A DNA stretch of 64,000 nucleotides from Bacillota bacterium. GTDB lineage: Bacteria; Bacillota; Clostridia; Acetivibrionales; DTU013. Location of the stretch: NCBI GenBank assembly GCA_023411575.1, contig JAEYOP010000040.1, positions 1 to 64,000 on the forward strand, in the 5' to 3' direction. Within the stretch, counting starts at the first letter, position 1, and the number at the start of each line of letters is the position of its first letter. Below, in pieces: positions 42,633 through 51,545 of this stretch. The position numbers and the translations under genes are program-made. Below the pieces are notes generated by a model that was given only the letters and a program-made list of their open reading frames with translations, had not been told where the DNA came from and did no database searches.

Positions 42633-44136
42633 GCGCATTGATAAATTCCTGAAGGATTCGTTCATTCTTACCGTATCCAATATGGTCACAGGCATAATCG
42701 CCTTCCTGTTTTCCATCCTGCTCTCCCGTGAGCTCGGCGCAGAAGGGCTGGGGCTGTATGGCCTCATAATGCCTGTATACGGTCTGCTGCTTTGCTTCAC
42801 AAGCGACGGCCTGGTCACCGCAAGCTCAAAAATATCGGCGGTATACGCAAGCCGCCGGGACACCGGCAACCTGAGCAAGACGTTCAGCACCGTATTTTCC
42901 TTCATCCTTGTGTGGTCTGTCGGTGTTGCCCTTCTTGTATTCCTTTGCAACAAGGCTCTCGCGGTTCATATCGTCCGGGACGCAAGGGCGGCCCAAGCGC
43001 TCGCGGTGCTGGCTCCGGCCCTTGTTTTCGTGCCGTTGTCCGCCATAATCAAAGGCTTTTTTTATGGCCTCGGGAATTACAAGACAACCGCCATCGTCGA
43101 TATTGCGGAAAAGCTTCTGAGGGTCGTGATCCTGACAACGGCCATAGCCATCCTTGTTCCGGAAGGGGTGGACAGGAAGGTGGCTACCGCGTATTTCGCG
43201 CTGGCCGTCGGCGAACTGTTCAGCCTTTCCATCCTCTATGCCTGTTACAGGCTTCAAAGAAGGAAGCTGACCAGTTCCGGACAAAGACAGAAATCCCGGA
43301 TACAGCTTCTTTTTGACGTGTTTGTCATATCCGTGCCGCTATGCCTGAACGGCATCATTTCATCGGTGCTGTCCACGGCGGCGACGCTGCTTCTGCCCCG
43401 CAGGCTGGTGGCCGGAGGCCTTTCCTACAGCGAAGCGCTGGCGCTGATCGGCCGGTTCGGAGGGATGGCGCTGAACATATCGTACCTTCCCTTCATCATT
43501 ATAGGGTCCGTGCTCACCGTACTGGTGCCGGAATTGTCGCTGAGCATGAGCAGAAAGGACCTCTGGTCCGCGGAAAACCGGATCGCGCAGGTCCTTCGGC
43601 TGGCTTCTTCCATCGGCCTGGCAACGGCCATCGTATGTGTCATCCTGCCCGATACGCTGGGCCTGCTGTTCTACAACAGGGACGACCTCGGCGGCATGAT
43701 CCGCTTTTCCGCCGCAATCTGCCTGGTTTCCTACGTCTCATCGCCCACCTTCGGCATCCTGAACGCCCTCGGGAAGCAGAACATCCTGCTGAAAAACTCC
43801 CTGATCATTTCCCTTGAAAGCCTTGTGCTCATATTCGTCCTGACCGGCATACCGGAGCTGAACATATACGGCTACGGCCTTTCCATGATCCTTACCTCCC
43901 TGACTGCATTTGTAATCAACATACGGGAAATCCGAAAAATATGCGAAATCCAGATCGAGCTGCAGGACCTGGCAACCCTTCTGTTATCAGGCATAGCCGC
44001 ATTTTTGCTGGCACTTCTGGCCGATAGGCTGTTTGCCGGCAGCGCTCCCGCCTTAAGGGCCGCTGCGGTGGTGATCGCCACTTTTGGCGCCATTCTCGGG
44101 CTCAACGGACTGGCGGGCAAATACCGGGCCTGCTGA
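42631..44136 (+). CDS. SpoVB-like oligosaccharide flippase (MOP superfamily)
   Basis: The 501-residue protein has about fourteen transmembrane helices. The N-terminus, KFLKDSFILTVSNMVTGIIA and LSRELGAEGLGLYGLIMPVY, matches the SpoVB family of polysaccharide transporters that flip lipid-linked cell-wall precursors. SpoVB homologues act in spore cortex synthesis; vegetative paralogues also exist. The GTG at 42631 gives the expected family N-terminus although no strong ribosome site precedes it; the preceding bases are the REP-like element. It is convergent with the sensor kinase gene, with a 5-base gap. Confidence 0.85.
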   Translation: MRIDKFLKDSFILTVSNMVTGIIAFLFSILLSRELGAEGLGLYGLIMPVYGLLLCFTSDGLVTASSKISAVYASRRDTGNLSKTFSTVFSFILVWSVGVALLVFLCNKALAVHIVRDARAAQALAVLAPALVFVPLSAIIKGFFYGLGNYKTTAIVDIAEKLLRVVILTTAIAILVPEGVDRKVATAYFALAVGELFSLSILYACYRLQRRKLTSSGQRQKSRIQLLFDVFVISVPLCLNGIISSVLSTAATLLLPRRLVAGGLSYSEALALIGRFGGMALNISYLPFIIIGSVLTVLVPELSLSMSRKDLWSAENRIAQVLRLASSIGLATAIVCVILPDTLGLLFYNRDDLGGMIRFSAAICLVSYVSSPTFGILNALGKQNILLKNSLIISLESLVLIFVLTGIPELNIYGYGLSMILTSLTAFVINIREIRKICEIQIELQDLATLLLSGIAAFLLALLADRLFAGSAPALRAAAVVIATFGAILGLNGLAGKYRAC

Positions 44137-44141
44137 CCTGG

Positions 44142-46712
44142 TCAGGCCCCGCGGTCCCAGTCCCACGCATCCTCCGGCTTTTTGAGCTGCATCACGAAGG
44201 TCGCGCCCGTACCGGCCCCCTGGCTTTCCGCCCAGAGCCTGCCGCCCATTTCCGTCATATAGTTGGCGCAGCTGTGGAGTCCGAAGCCGTGTCCCCCGGA
44301 TTTGGTGGAAAAGCCGTACGCAAAAATATCCCCGAGATGTCGCGGCTCGATCCCGCCGCCGGTGTCGGTGATCCGGACGAGCACCCGTTTTTTTTCCTCC
44401 GTTACGGAAACGGTAAGCTTTCTCCGGTCCGCCGGGACCTCTTCCATGGATTCCATGGCGTTTTTGACGATGTTGGTAAAGACGTGGAAGAGCTTTGTCC
44501 GGTTGACCATGGCCCTTACGGGCCTTCCATAATTCGCCTCGAGCTGTACGCCATGCCTTTCCATCGAAGTCTGGTGCATTTTCAAAACGTCTTCCAGGAC
44601 CGTAACCAGGTCCAGCACCTTCAAATTGGATTTTACCCCCGTATAGCTCTGCTGCGCCGTAATGATCTCATCAATCAGGCCGATCCTTCCGGACAGCCTT
44701 GCGACATGCTCCTGCAGCCTGTTCCGGAACTCGGCGAAGGAGTCCTTCAGGGACACGTAGAACTGCATCAGCGTCTTTCCCTTCGGATCCTTCCGGATGA
44801 AGTCGTCCAACCCATCCCATTTGCTTTCCAGAAGGGCGTTCGCCATCAGCAGGTCGTTCACGACGCTGTAATCCAGCAGCTTGTCCAGGGAGTGGGCCGT
44901 TACATTGATGGAATTGAGGATATTCCCGATATTGTGAAGGATCCCCGTCGAAATATCCGCCATGCCCTTTTTGTGGGCCTGGTCCATCAGCCTCCGGTAG
45001 CCGGAGTCCAGCTTCTCGAACAGAAGGATGCCGTTGTAGGCAATGCTTAAATGCAGCGCAAGGGTCTGGTATATCCCCATCTCCATGTGGGTCGGCTCAA
45101 ACAGCGCGATGCCCACCAGATCGGCCCCGCTGTGAAGGATATGGGCCGTCAGGAAAAACGGTTTGTCCTTTTCCCCGAACCGGTCCAGGCACTCCTCCAT
45201 TTTCGGATTTTGGGCCCCGGAAGCCTCGCAGCGCCGGAAGTCCCTGTAATCGAACTCCAGGCGGCTGTTGTCCGGATTCACCCCGGAGGCGTCCTTTTCA
45301 AAAAGATAGATCCGGCAGCCGCTGATCCTTAACCTGGGAAGGTTGATTTCCAGGGAGTCCAGGAGGCTCTTCACCGTAAAGTTCGCGATCAGGATCTGAC
45401 CGATTTCCTTTAACCGCAGGCGGATGTTTTTCTGGGCGATATCTTCCCTGAAATAAACGCAGGACAGCTTGTTCTGCAGCAGGACCTGCGCCTGGAAAAA
45501 CAAATCCTCCGCCCATACCAGCGTTTCGCCGGCGAAATCGGAATATGGCAGGAAATACGGAAGCAGAAGCCTCCTCAGGGCCGCGGCCGCGGAAGCCAGC
45601 TCCCGGTTGCTGCTGTCATGCCTGATTTTGCGGAACAGATTCTCCAGACCGATCAGGAAAGAAGTACCGTCCCGTTTCTCGAAAGCCCGGGCGAATTCCC
45701 GGAGGATCCTCTCCGAATCGGACCGGACCAGACCCGTTTCCGCGGCGAATTTTCCAATGAGCTCTTCCAGTTCTTCCTGCCCCAGTCTTTCAAAGCAGGT
45801 ATCGGCTGAATATATCCAGCCCGATCCGGCGGACTTGACCGTATCCGGCACGCAGCCGCAGGATCCCCCGTAAATAATTCTTCCCGGCACCTCCGACCGC
45901 ATGGGAATCTGCTCTCCCCGGAGCTGCCTGACCATGGACTCGCAGGCAAAATAGCCCAGCTCCTTCCACGGAAAATGGACCGTGGTCAAGGAAGGGGCGG
46001 AAAACCTCCCGATTTCCCCGTCTTCGCCGCAAATCAGGGCAATATCCTCCGGAATCCGCAAACCGCGCCTCTTCAATTCATTATAAACGGCATAGGCCTC
46101 ATCGCTGTATAAGGATACGATGGCCTCCGGCTTTACCCTTCTTTCGTCAAAGAGGATTTCCATAGCTCTGACGCCTCTGCTGCGGAAATCGAGCCCCCAC
46201 AGCTCGGATCCGTCCACAACGAACCGGGGGCTGAATACTTCAAAATCCTTCATGGCATTTATGTGGAGCTCCGCCTGCCTGTCGTACCAGGAGGGCGCAA
46301 TAAAGGCAATGCTTCCGTAATTGTGGGTGCTGACGAGATGCCGGAGGATTTCCCGGATGTAATGCCCTTCGTCAAAACAGGCGCCCGGAATCCCCTGCAT
46401 TTCGGTGCCGATATTGAAAAGAGGCAGATCCCCGAAAAGCTTCCGGATATCCTTTTCCGCCAGAGACCGGGCCCAGCCGAGAAAAATCAGCCCGTCCAGC
46501 TTGAATTGCCGGATGCTGTCCAGCAGCACCGCATCATAGGAGATGCTTTCGCTGGTGATGTTTTTTGCAATGGAATGGCCCGTAAAATGGCTGAAGCGGA
46601 TCAAATCCGCGCCGTGCTTCTGGGCAGCTTCGTAAATCCCGCTTAAAAGCAGGTTGTGATAGTCGTAAAAGGAATTTTCATCATAGAATCCGATGGCCGG
46701 CCGGTCCTTCAA
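44142..46712 (-). CDS. Soluble sensor kinase with LacI-like periplasmic-binding sensor domain (paralogue A)
   Basis: The 856-residue protein has no signal peptide or transmembrane helix. The N-terminal third (about 1-300) resembles LacI/periplasmic-binding-protein folds, with SLYSDEAYAVYNELKRRGL and TTVHFPWKELGYFACESMV, ending with GGSCGCVPDTV. A helical middle region leads to the phosphoacceptor, STGILHNIGNILNSINV (His about 593), and a C-terminal HATPase with MVNRTKLFHVFTNIVKNAME, DTGGGIEP and GFGLHSC. Soluble LacI-type sensors usually bind sugars in the cytoplasm. The TTG start has GGAGG nine bases upstream and overlaps the region after the stop of paralogue B by 14 bases. Confidence 0.82.
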   Translation of the reverse strand: MKDRPAIGFYDENSFYDYHNLLLSGIYEAAQKHGADLIRFSHFTGHSIAKNITSESISYDAVLLDSIRQFKLDGLIFLGWARSLAEKDIRKLFGDLPLFNIGTEMQGIPGACFDEGHYIREILRHLVSTHNYGSIAFIAPSWYDRQAELHINAMKDFEVFSPRFVVDGSELWGLDFRSRGVRAMEILFDERRVKPEAIVSLYSDEAYAVYNELKRRGLRIPEDIALICGEDGEIGRFSAPSLTTVHFPWKELGYFACESMVRQLRGEQIPMRSEVPGRIIYGGSCGCVPDTVKSAGSGWIYSADTCFERLGQEELEELIGKFAAETGLVRSDSERILREFARAFEKRDGTSFLIGLENLFRKIRHDSSNRELASAAAALRRLLLPYFLPYSDFAGETLVWAEDLFFQAQVLLQNKLSCVYFREDIAQKNIRLRLKEIGQILIANFTVKSLLDSLEINLPRLRISGCRIYLFEKDASGVNPDNSRLEFDYRDFRRCEASGAQNPKMEECLDRFGEKDKPFFLTAHILHSGADLVGIALFEPTHMEMGIYQTLALHLSIAYNGILLFEKLDSGYRRLMDQAHKKGMADISTGILHNIGNILNSINVTAHSLDKLLDYSVVNDLLMANALLESKWDGLDDFIRKDPKGKTLMQFYVSLKDSFAEFRNRLQEHVARLSGRIGLIDEIITAQQSYTGVKSNLKVLDLVTVLEDVLKMHQTSMERHGVQLEANYGRPVRAMVNRTKLFHVFTNIVKNAMESMEEVPADRRKLTVSVTEEKKRVLVRITDTGGGIEPRHLGDIFAYGFSTKSGGHGFGLHSCANYMTEMGGRLWAESQGAGTGATFVMQLKKPEDAWDWDRGA

Positions 46713-46726
46713 TTTGCATTCCCTCC

Positions 46727-49276
46727 TCAGACAAAGCGCAGAATAAAGGAAGCGCCCTTCCCGGGCCCCCCGCTTTCCGCCCTCACGGAGCCGCCCATTT
46801 CCGTCATGTATGCGGCGCAGTTGTACAAGCCATAGCCGGACTTGTCGATTTTGGTTGTAAAGCCGTAATCGAAGATCCTGTCCAGCAGGTCTTCCTTCAG
46901 GCCCGTACCCGTGTCATCAATACGAAGATATTTCCCACTGTCGTCGGTAAATACCGACAAGGTCAGGATTTTGTCCGGGCCCGCGGTTTCCAGCATGGCG
47001 TCCTTTGCGTTCGCAATGATGTTGACTATGACAAAGAACAGCTTTGCCCTGTTTGCGCGAACCCGGAAGCCGGACGCATACTTTCTTTCAATACGGATCC
47101 CAACCTTTTCAAACGTCGCCTGGTTGATTTTGAGAGCGTCCTCCAGGACATTTTCGACGGAAATCTCCTCCAGCTTCGTATCGATGCCGGCATAATTCTG
47201 CTGCGCCGCGATCGTTTCATTGATCGCGCCCGCCTTGCTCTGGAGCCTTTCGACGTTGTATTTCAGCTGGGTTTGCAGCCGTTTGGCCGCCGCCCCCATC
47301 TTCAGGAAAAACGTCATCAGCTTTTTGCCCCTGCCGTCGGTGCAGATGAATTCCTCCAGCCTGTCCATATTCCCCTCCAGAAGCTCGCAGGCCCTGATGA
47401 GATCGTCCAGGACGGTGGATTTCGCGCCTTCCTCCAGCAGATGCATGGAAACGCTGATGCTGTTGAGAATATTGCCTATATTGTGCAGGATATCGGCGGC
47501 AATATCCGCCATTCCTTCCCGCCGCGCATGCTCTACGAGCTCGTTATAGGTCCTGTTCAGCCTGTTCGCCAGGACAAGGCCCCTCAGAACGGTGCTGATA
47601 TTCGTTGAAAGAATCTGGTAAATGGATTCGTCCAGGGGACCCGGCTCAAACAGGACAAAGCCCATCACTTCGTCCGTGACATGGAGCAGGTAGGCAAAGG
47701 AGATGTTCATGCGGTATTCGTCGAGAATCTCCGAGAGCTGGCCTTTCACGCTTGCGGCAATTCCCGTGGTCCTTTCCCGTTTCCCGTTCTGGTACCGAAA
47801 CGCCAGGACGCCGTTTTCAAAAAGGTTGCCTTCGTCTTCCGCGTCCCGGAAAATAGAGTCGGACACAAAGATGAAGCAGCCCGGAATCCCCATCTTCGGC
47901 AGGCCGGTTTCCATGGAGGCCCCTATGTTGTCCAGGCTGAAATTGACCAGCAGGGTCTGGCTGACTTCCTGCAGCATCCGGTCCATCCTGTTGGCCTCCA
48001 CCATGTCCAGGCCCTCGCCGCTGACCAGACTCTCGCTGATATATACCTGGGACTGGTGGAACAGATCCCCGGCCCACTGCAGCATATCGGCCTCCCGGAG
48101 CAGATAGGGATAAAAGAGCTTTCGCAGGTCGGGCAAAAAATACCCCAGGTTTTTCGGATCACGGCACCTGCGAAGCTGGGAGCCCAGTTCGAAAAGGAAC
48201 CGGTTTTCCTCCCTTCCGCAGCAGGAGGCGACAAATGCCGAAACGAGCCTGGACAGGTCCATTCCGGAATTGCCCTGGGATTGTTCCAGCAAATGCGTTA
48301 TGGAGGCCAACTCGCTCTCGCCCATTTCCGCCAGGTCACAGGAAGCAAGCCGCACTTCGCCGGCCGGTACCCTTTCGACCTCCTCCGGCAGACAGCCGCA
48401 GGATTCCCTGAACACAATCGTGGAATTTAGCCTGGACGACATTGGTATCTTCCCTGTTTTCAGTAATTGCGCGATGCTTTTACACCCGTTGTAGCCCAGT
48501 TCCATCCACGGAAAATAGACTGTCGTAAGGCCGGGTGAGAGATACTTTGCCGCTTCGCCGTCCTCATAGCTGGTTACGGCTATATCGCCGGGCACCTTTA
48601 TGTCCCTTTCTTCCAGGGCATTGAGCAAATAGCCGGTTTCGATCAGATTCAGCGAAATGATCGCCTGCACCTCCAGCTTCCTGTCGTCCAGGAGAAGCTC
48701 AAGAGCCCTTCTGTTTCTGCCTTCCGTATCATAACCGTCCAGGTCTGCAGATCTGATATAATAGCGCGGATCATAAAACCCGTATTGCTTCATCACATTC
48801 CTATAGGCGTCCGCCCGGGCATCCGGCCTGTTATGATCAATGAAAGCGATCCTGGTCAGCTTGTGTTTTTCTATAAGGTGCCTGGTAATGTCCCGGATAT
48901 AGGTATCCCCGGAAAAGAACACGCACGGGATGTCGTCGAATTCCGTCCCGATGCTCATAAGCGGAATGGAATCGAACCGGGAGATAAAATCGTTGTAATT
49001 GTACATGGCTCCGGCTTTTGTCCAGCCCAGGAACAGCAGGCCGTCAGGGCTGTACTGCTCGATATTGTCGAGCACCATGGCCACCTGATGGGTAAATTTG
49101 TACGCAATATGAGAGGAATAGTAGCCGAACCGGATCACATCCACATCGATCTCTTTTGCGGCCTCGATGATCCCCATCATGATCTGGATATGGAAATCAT
49201 TGTTCCGGTTGTCGTCCAGAAAGCCGATCCGGTACCGCTCCTTTTTCACCGGCCCGGATTTAAGAAGGTAGTCCAT
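46727..49276 (-). CDS. Soluble sensor kinase with LacI-like sensor domain (paralogue B)
   Basis: The 849-residue protein has the same layout as paralogue A: a LacI-like sensor (about 15-310, with AFIDHNRPDARADAYRNVMK and ESCGCLPEEVE), helical middle, DILHNIGNILNSISVSM phosphoacceptor and HATPase (NRAKLFFVIVNIIANAKDAM, DTGTGLKEDLLDRIF, GYGLYNC). Several stretches are identical to A, so the pair arose by duplication, but the sensor domains differ more, suggesting different ligands. AAGGGGA precedes the ATG. It lies 105 bases downstream of the REC-GGDEF-EAL gene on the same strand. Either kinase could phosphorylate that receiver. Confidence 0.82.
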   Translation of the reverse strand: MDYLLKSGPVKKERYRIGFLDDNRNNDFHIQIMMGIIEAAKEIDVDVIRFGYYSSHIAYKFTHQVAMVLDNIEQYSPDGLLFLGWTKAGAMYNYNDFISRFDSIPLMSIGTEFDDIPCVFFSGDTYIRDITRHLIEKHKLTRIAFIDHNRPDARADAYRNVMKQYGFYDPRYYIRSADLDGYDTEGRNRRALELLLDDRKLEVQAIISLNLIETGYLLNALEERDIKVPGDIAVTSYEDGEAAKYLSPGLTTVYFPWMELGYNGCKSIAQLLKTGKIPMSSRLNSTIVFRESCGCLPEEVERVPAGEVRLASCDLAEMGESELASITHLLEQSQGNSGMDLSRLVSAFVASCCGREENRFLFELGSQLRRCRDPKNLGYFLPDLRKLFYPYLLREADMLQWAGDLFHQSQVYISESLVSGEGLDMVEANRMDRMLQEVSQTLLVNFSLDNIGASMETGLPKMGIPGCFIFVSDSIFRDAEDEGNLFENGVLAFRYQNGKRERTTGIAASVKGQLSEILDEYRMNISFAYLLHVTDEVMGFVLFEPGPLDESIYQILSTNISTVLRGLVLANRLNRTYNELVEHARREGMADIAADILHNIGNILNSISVSMHLLEEGAKSTVLDDLIRACELLEGNMDRLEEFICTDGRGKKLMTFFLKMGAAAKRLQTQLKYNVERLQSKAGAINETIAAQQNYAGIDTKLEEISVENVLEDALKINQATFEKVGIRIERKYASGFRVRANRAKLFFVIVNIIANAKDAMLETAGPDKILTLSVFTDDSGKYLRIDDTGTGLKEDLLDRIFDYGFTTKIDKSGYGLYNCAAYMTEMGGSVRAESGGPGKGASFILRFV

Positions 49277-49380
49277 GCAATTCCCCTTATCTTCTTCCCT
49301 ATCCTGTTCCGCGGATTTGCCGTCTCCGGTCCGCCCGTCTTCGGTCAGCCGGCCTGCGGGCCTATGGCTCCGCTGTTCTG

Positions 49381-51348
49381 CTACTCTGCGGGTTTGATGG
49401 CCTCCAGGTCCTTCATAAATTCGTCGAACGGCTTGGGAATATTGTAATGATACCCCTGGAGGATGCAGTCCTTTTCATCCAGCAATTCCTTCTGCTCCCT
49501 GGTTTCGATGCCGCTTATGATGATGTTCAGATCCCAGCTTTTGATGATATCCATCAACGCCAGCAGGAAATTGCGGTTCTTGGTATCCTCCACGATATTT
49601 TTCACATAAGCCCTGTTCAGCTTTATGATCGTATCCCTGGGAACCTGCTGCAGGAAGACGAAGGCGGGGTATTCGCTTTCAAAGCCGTTCAGGATGAACT
49701 GCACGCCGATCCGGTTCAATTCCCGGATGATCGTCAGGGAAGCCGCCGTGGCCTGCAGGGTGAACTTTTCCTCCAGCCCGATCTTGAGATACGCGGGAGC
49801 CATGTCCTGTTCCTGGAGCGCGCTTTTGATAATGCTTATGAAATCCGGATTATAAAATTGCTTCGTCGTGCAGTTCACAAGAACAAAGAATTGTTCGTAG
49901 CCCGCCTCATGGAGCTTTTTCAGGTATTGTATGGAATTCCGCAGGATGCAGGCGCCAAGGGACACGATCTGGTCCGATTTCTCCGCCACCCGGATAAACT
50001 GTTCCGGCTGCAGCGTGCCCAGCTGCGGGTGCGCCCAGCGGGCAAGGGCCTGGACCCCGATGGGCTCCTCCTTCGTATTGACGAGGCATTGGAAATGCAC
50101 TTCGATCTGGCCTTCCGCAACCGCCTTTTTCAGATCGTTTTCAATCATCAGCTCATTCATGAGGGATACGGTTCCGGGATTGTCGTAAAACTGATAGACT
50201 CCGTTGGTTTTCTTCGCCTCATAAAGCGCAATGTCCGCGTATTTGAGCAAGCCCTCCGTGGAAAGCGAGTCCTGGGGGTACATGCTGATTCCTATGCAGC
50301 AGGACGTATTGATTTCAAAGCCGGATGTAACAAAGGGCTTTTTGATGCTGTCGATGAGGTCTTGGGCGATCCGTGCGACGGTATCCCGGTCGGCCGAGTT
50401 GATAATGGCCGTAAACTCGTCGCCGCCAAGCCGGTAAATCGTTTTTGCCGTGCTGTCCGTGCTGATAAAATCCGGTATGACGCAGGCAACGTCCTCCAGG
50501 ACCTTCCGGATCCTGCGGGAGGTCTCCTGCAGCAGCCTGTCGCCCACATCGTGGCCCATCACGTCGTTTACCCGCTTGAAGTCGTCTATATCGATATAAA
50601 AGACGGAAAATTGATCCCGCTTGCAGGAACTGTCTTCCGTAAGCATGGCCATGGAAGAGTAGAAGGATCTCCTGTTCAGCAGCTCCGTCAGCGAATCGTA
50701 ATGGGCGTTGTGGGCCAGAAGCTTCTCCTTTTCCTCCCGGAGCGCCATTTCCGCTTTCAGCTGCCCGACAAGCGCGGTCAGCTCCTGCGTCCGTTTCTCC
50801 ACCTGCTGCTCCAGGCTGACTATATGCTCGGCAATCTGGCGTTTCAGACTCCATTTTGTCGTCATCGCCAGCGTGATCTGTTTCAGGGAAACGCTGTCGA
50901 AGGGCTTGCGGATAAACAGCAGATTGTCGTTCTGCCCGAGCTTGGCGACGATCTGATCCCAGGAATAATCCGAATAGGCCGTACAAATGACGACCTCGAT
51001 GTCGGGATCGATTTCCCAGATCCGCTCGATGGCCTGGATGCCGTCCATCCCCGGCGGCATCCGGACGTCCATGAAGATGACGGAATAGGGGTCGCCCGAT
51101 TTCCGGGCGGCTTCCACCATTTGAACGGCTTCTTCCCCCTGGTAGGCGTCTTCGATCCGGTACCGGATATCGACGATCACCTCGTGTTTGCCGGAACTGC
51201 CGTCCTCTCCGAAGAGCTCCTCCTTGAGAGACTTCGTTTCCTGATAATCCGCCAGCGCGGAAGCGGAGGAATCCAAAATATATTTGATATCCTCGTGAAT
51301 ATCCCGGTTGTCGTCCGCGATCAGAATTTTCCTGGATTTTTCATCCAT
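49381..51348 (-). CDS. Response regulator with GGDEF and degenerate EAL domains
   Basis: The 655-residue protein has a receiver domain at about 6-155, longer than usual through an acidic insert. Its phosphoacceptor is in VIFMDVRMPPGMDG. A coiled-coil linker leads to a GGDEF domain (about 210-390) with intact RLGGDEFTAII and YDSLTELLNRRSFYSSM. The C-terminal EAL-like domain (about 410-650) is degenerate: the EAL motif is GVQALARW (no Glu), and DDFGxGYSSL is FESEYPAFVFLQ. The GGDEF half could make c-di-GMP, while the EAL half probably only binds it or is inert. AAGGAGC precedes the ATG. It is the first gene of a likely operon with two LacI-type kinases. Confidence 0.85.
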   Translation of the reverse strand: MDEKSRKILIADDNRDIHEDIKYILDSSASALADYQETKSLKEELFGEDGSSGKHEVIVDIRYRIEDAYQGEEAVQMVEAARKSGDPYSVIFMDVRMPPGMDGIQAIERIWEIDPDIEVVICTAYSDYSWDQIVAKLGQNDNLLFIRKPFDSVSLKQITLAMTTKWSLKRQIAEHIVSLEQQVEKRTQELTALVGQLKAEMALREEKEKLLAHNAHYDSLTELLNRRSFYSSMAMLTEDSSCKRDQFSVFYIDIDDFKRVNDVMGHDVGDRLLQETSRRIRKVLEDVACVIPDFISTDSTAKTIYRLGGDEFTAIINSADRDTVARIAQDLIDSIKKPFVTSGFEINTSCCIGISMYPQDSLSTEGLLKYADIALYEAKKTNGVYQFYDNPGTVSLMNELMIENDLKKAVAEGQIEVHFQCLVNTKEEPIGVQALARWAHPQLGTLQPEQFIRVAEKSDQIVSLGACILRNSIQYLKKLHEAGYEQFFVLVNCTTKQFYNPDFISIIKSALQEQDMAPAYLKIGLEEKFTLQATAASLTIIRELNRIGVQFILNGFESEYPAFVFLQQVPRDTIIKLNRAYVKNIVEDTKNRNFLLALMDIIKSWDLNIIISGIETREQKELLDEKDCILQGYHYNIPKPFDEFMKDLEAIKPAE

Positions 51349-51545
51349 ATCCCTGCTCCTTGCCTTTGCAAAGTAAGAATCAAAGGGCCCTAAAGTGACA
51401 AAAATAGACAAAATACGTTATTCATCATTATACCATTTTATCGGGTGATTTAAACGAAATCTGAAGGGAAATCCATGGGGATACATTTAAAAAACCGGAT
51501 TTAGAAATACTACAAAAAGAAGAAATAGAAAAAGGAGTGCTTGAC

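Noticed and set aside
49447..51393. 648-codon plus-strand frame
   Set aside because: Antisense shadow of the REC-GGDEF-EAL gene; composition follows the reverse codon bias.
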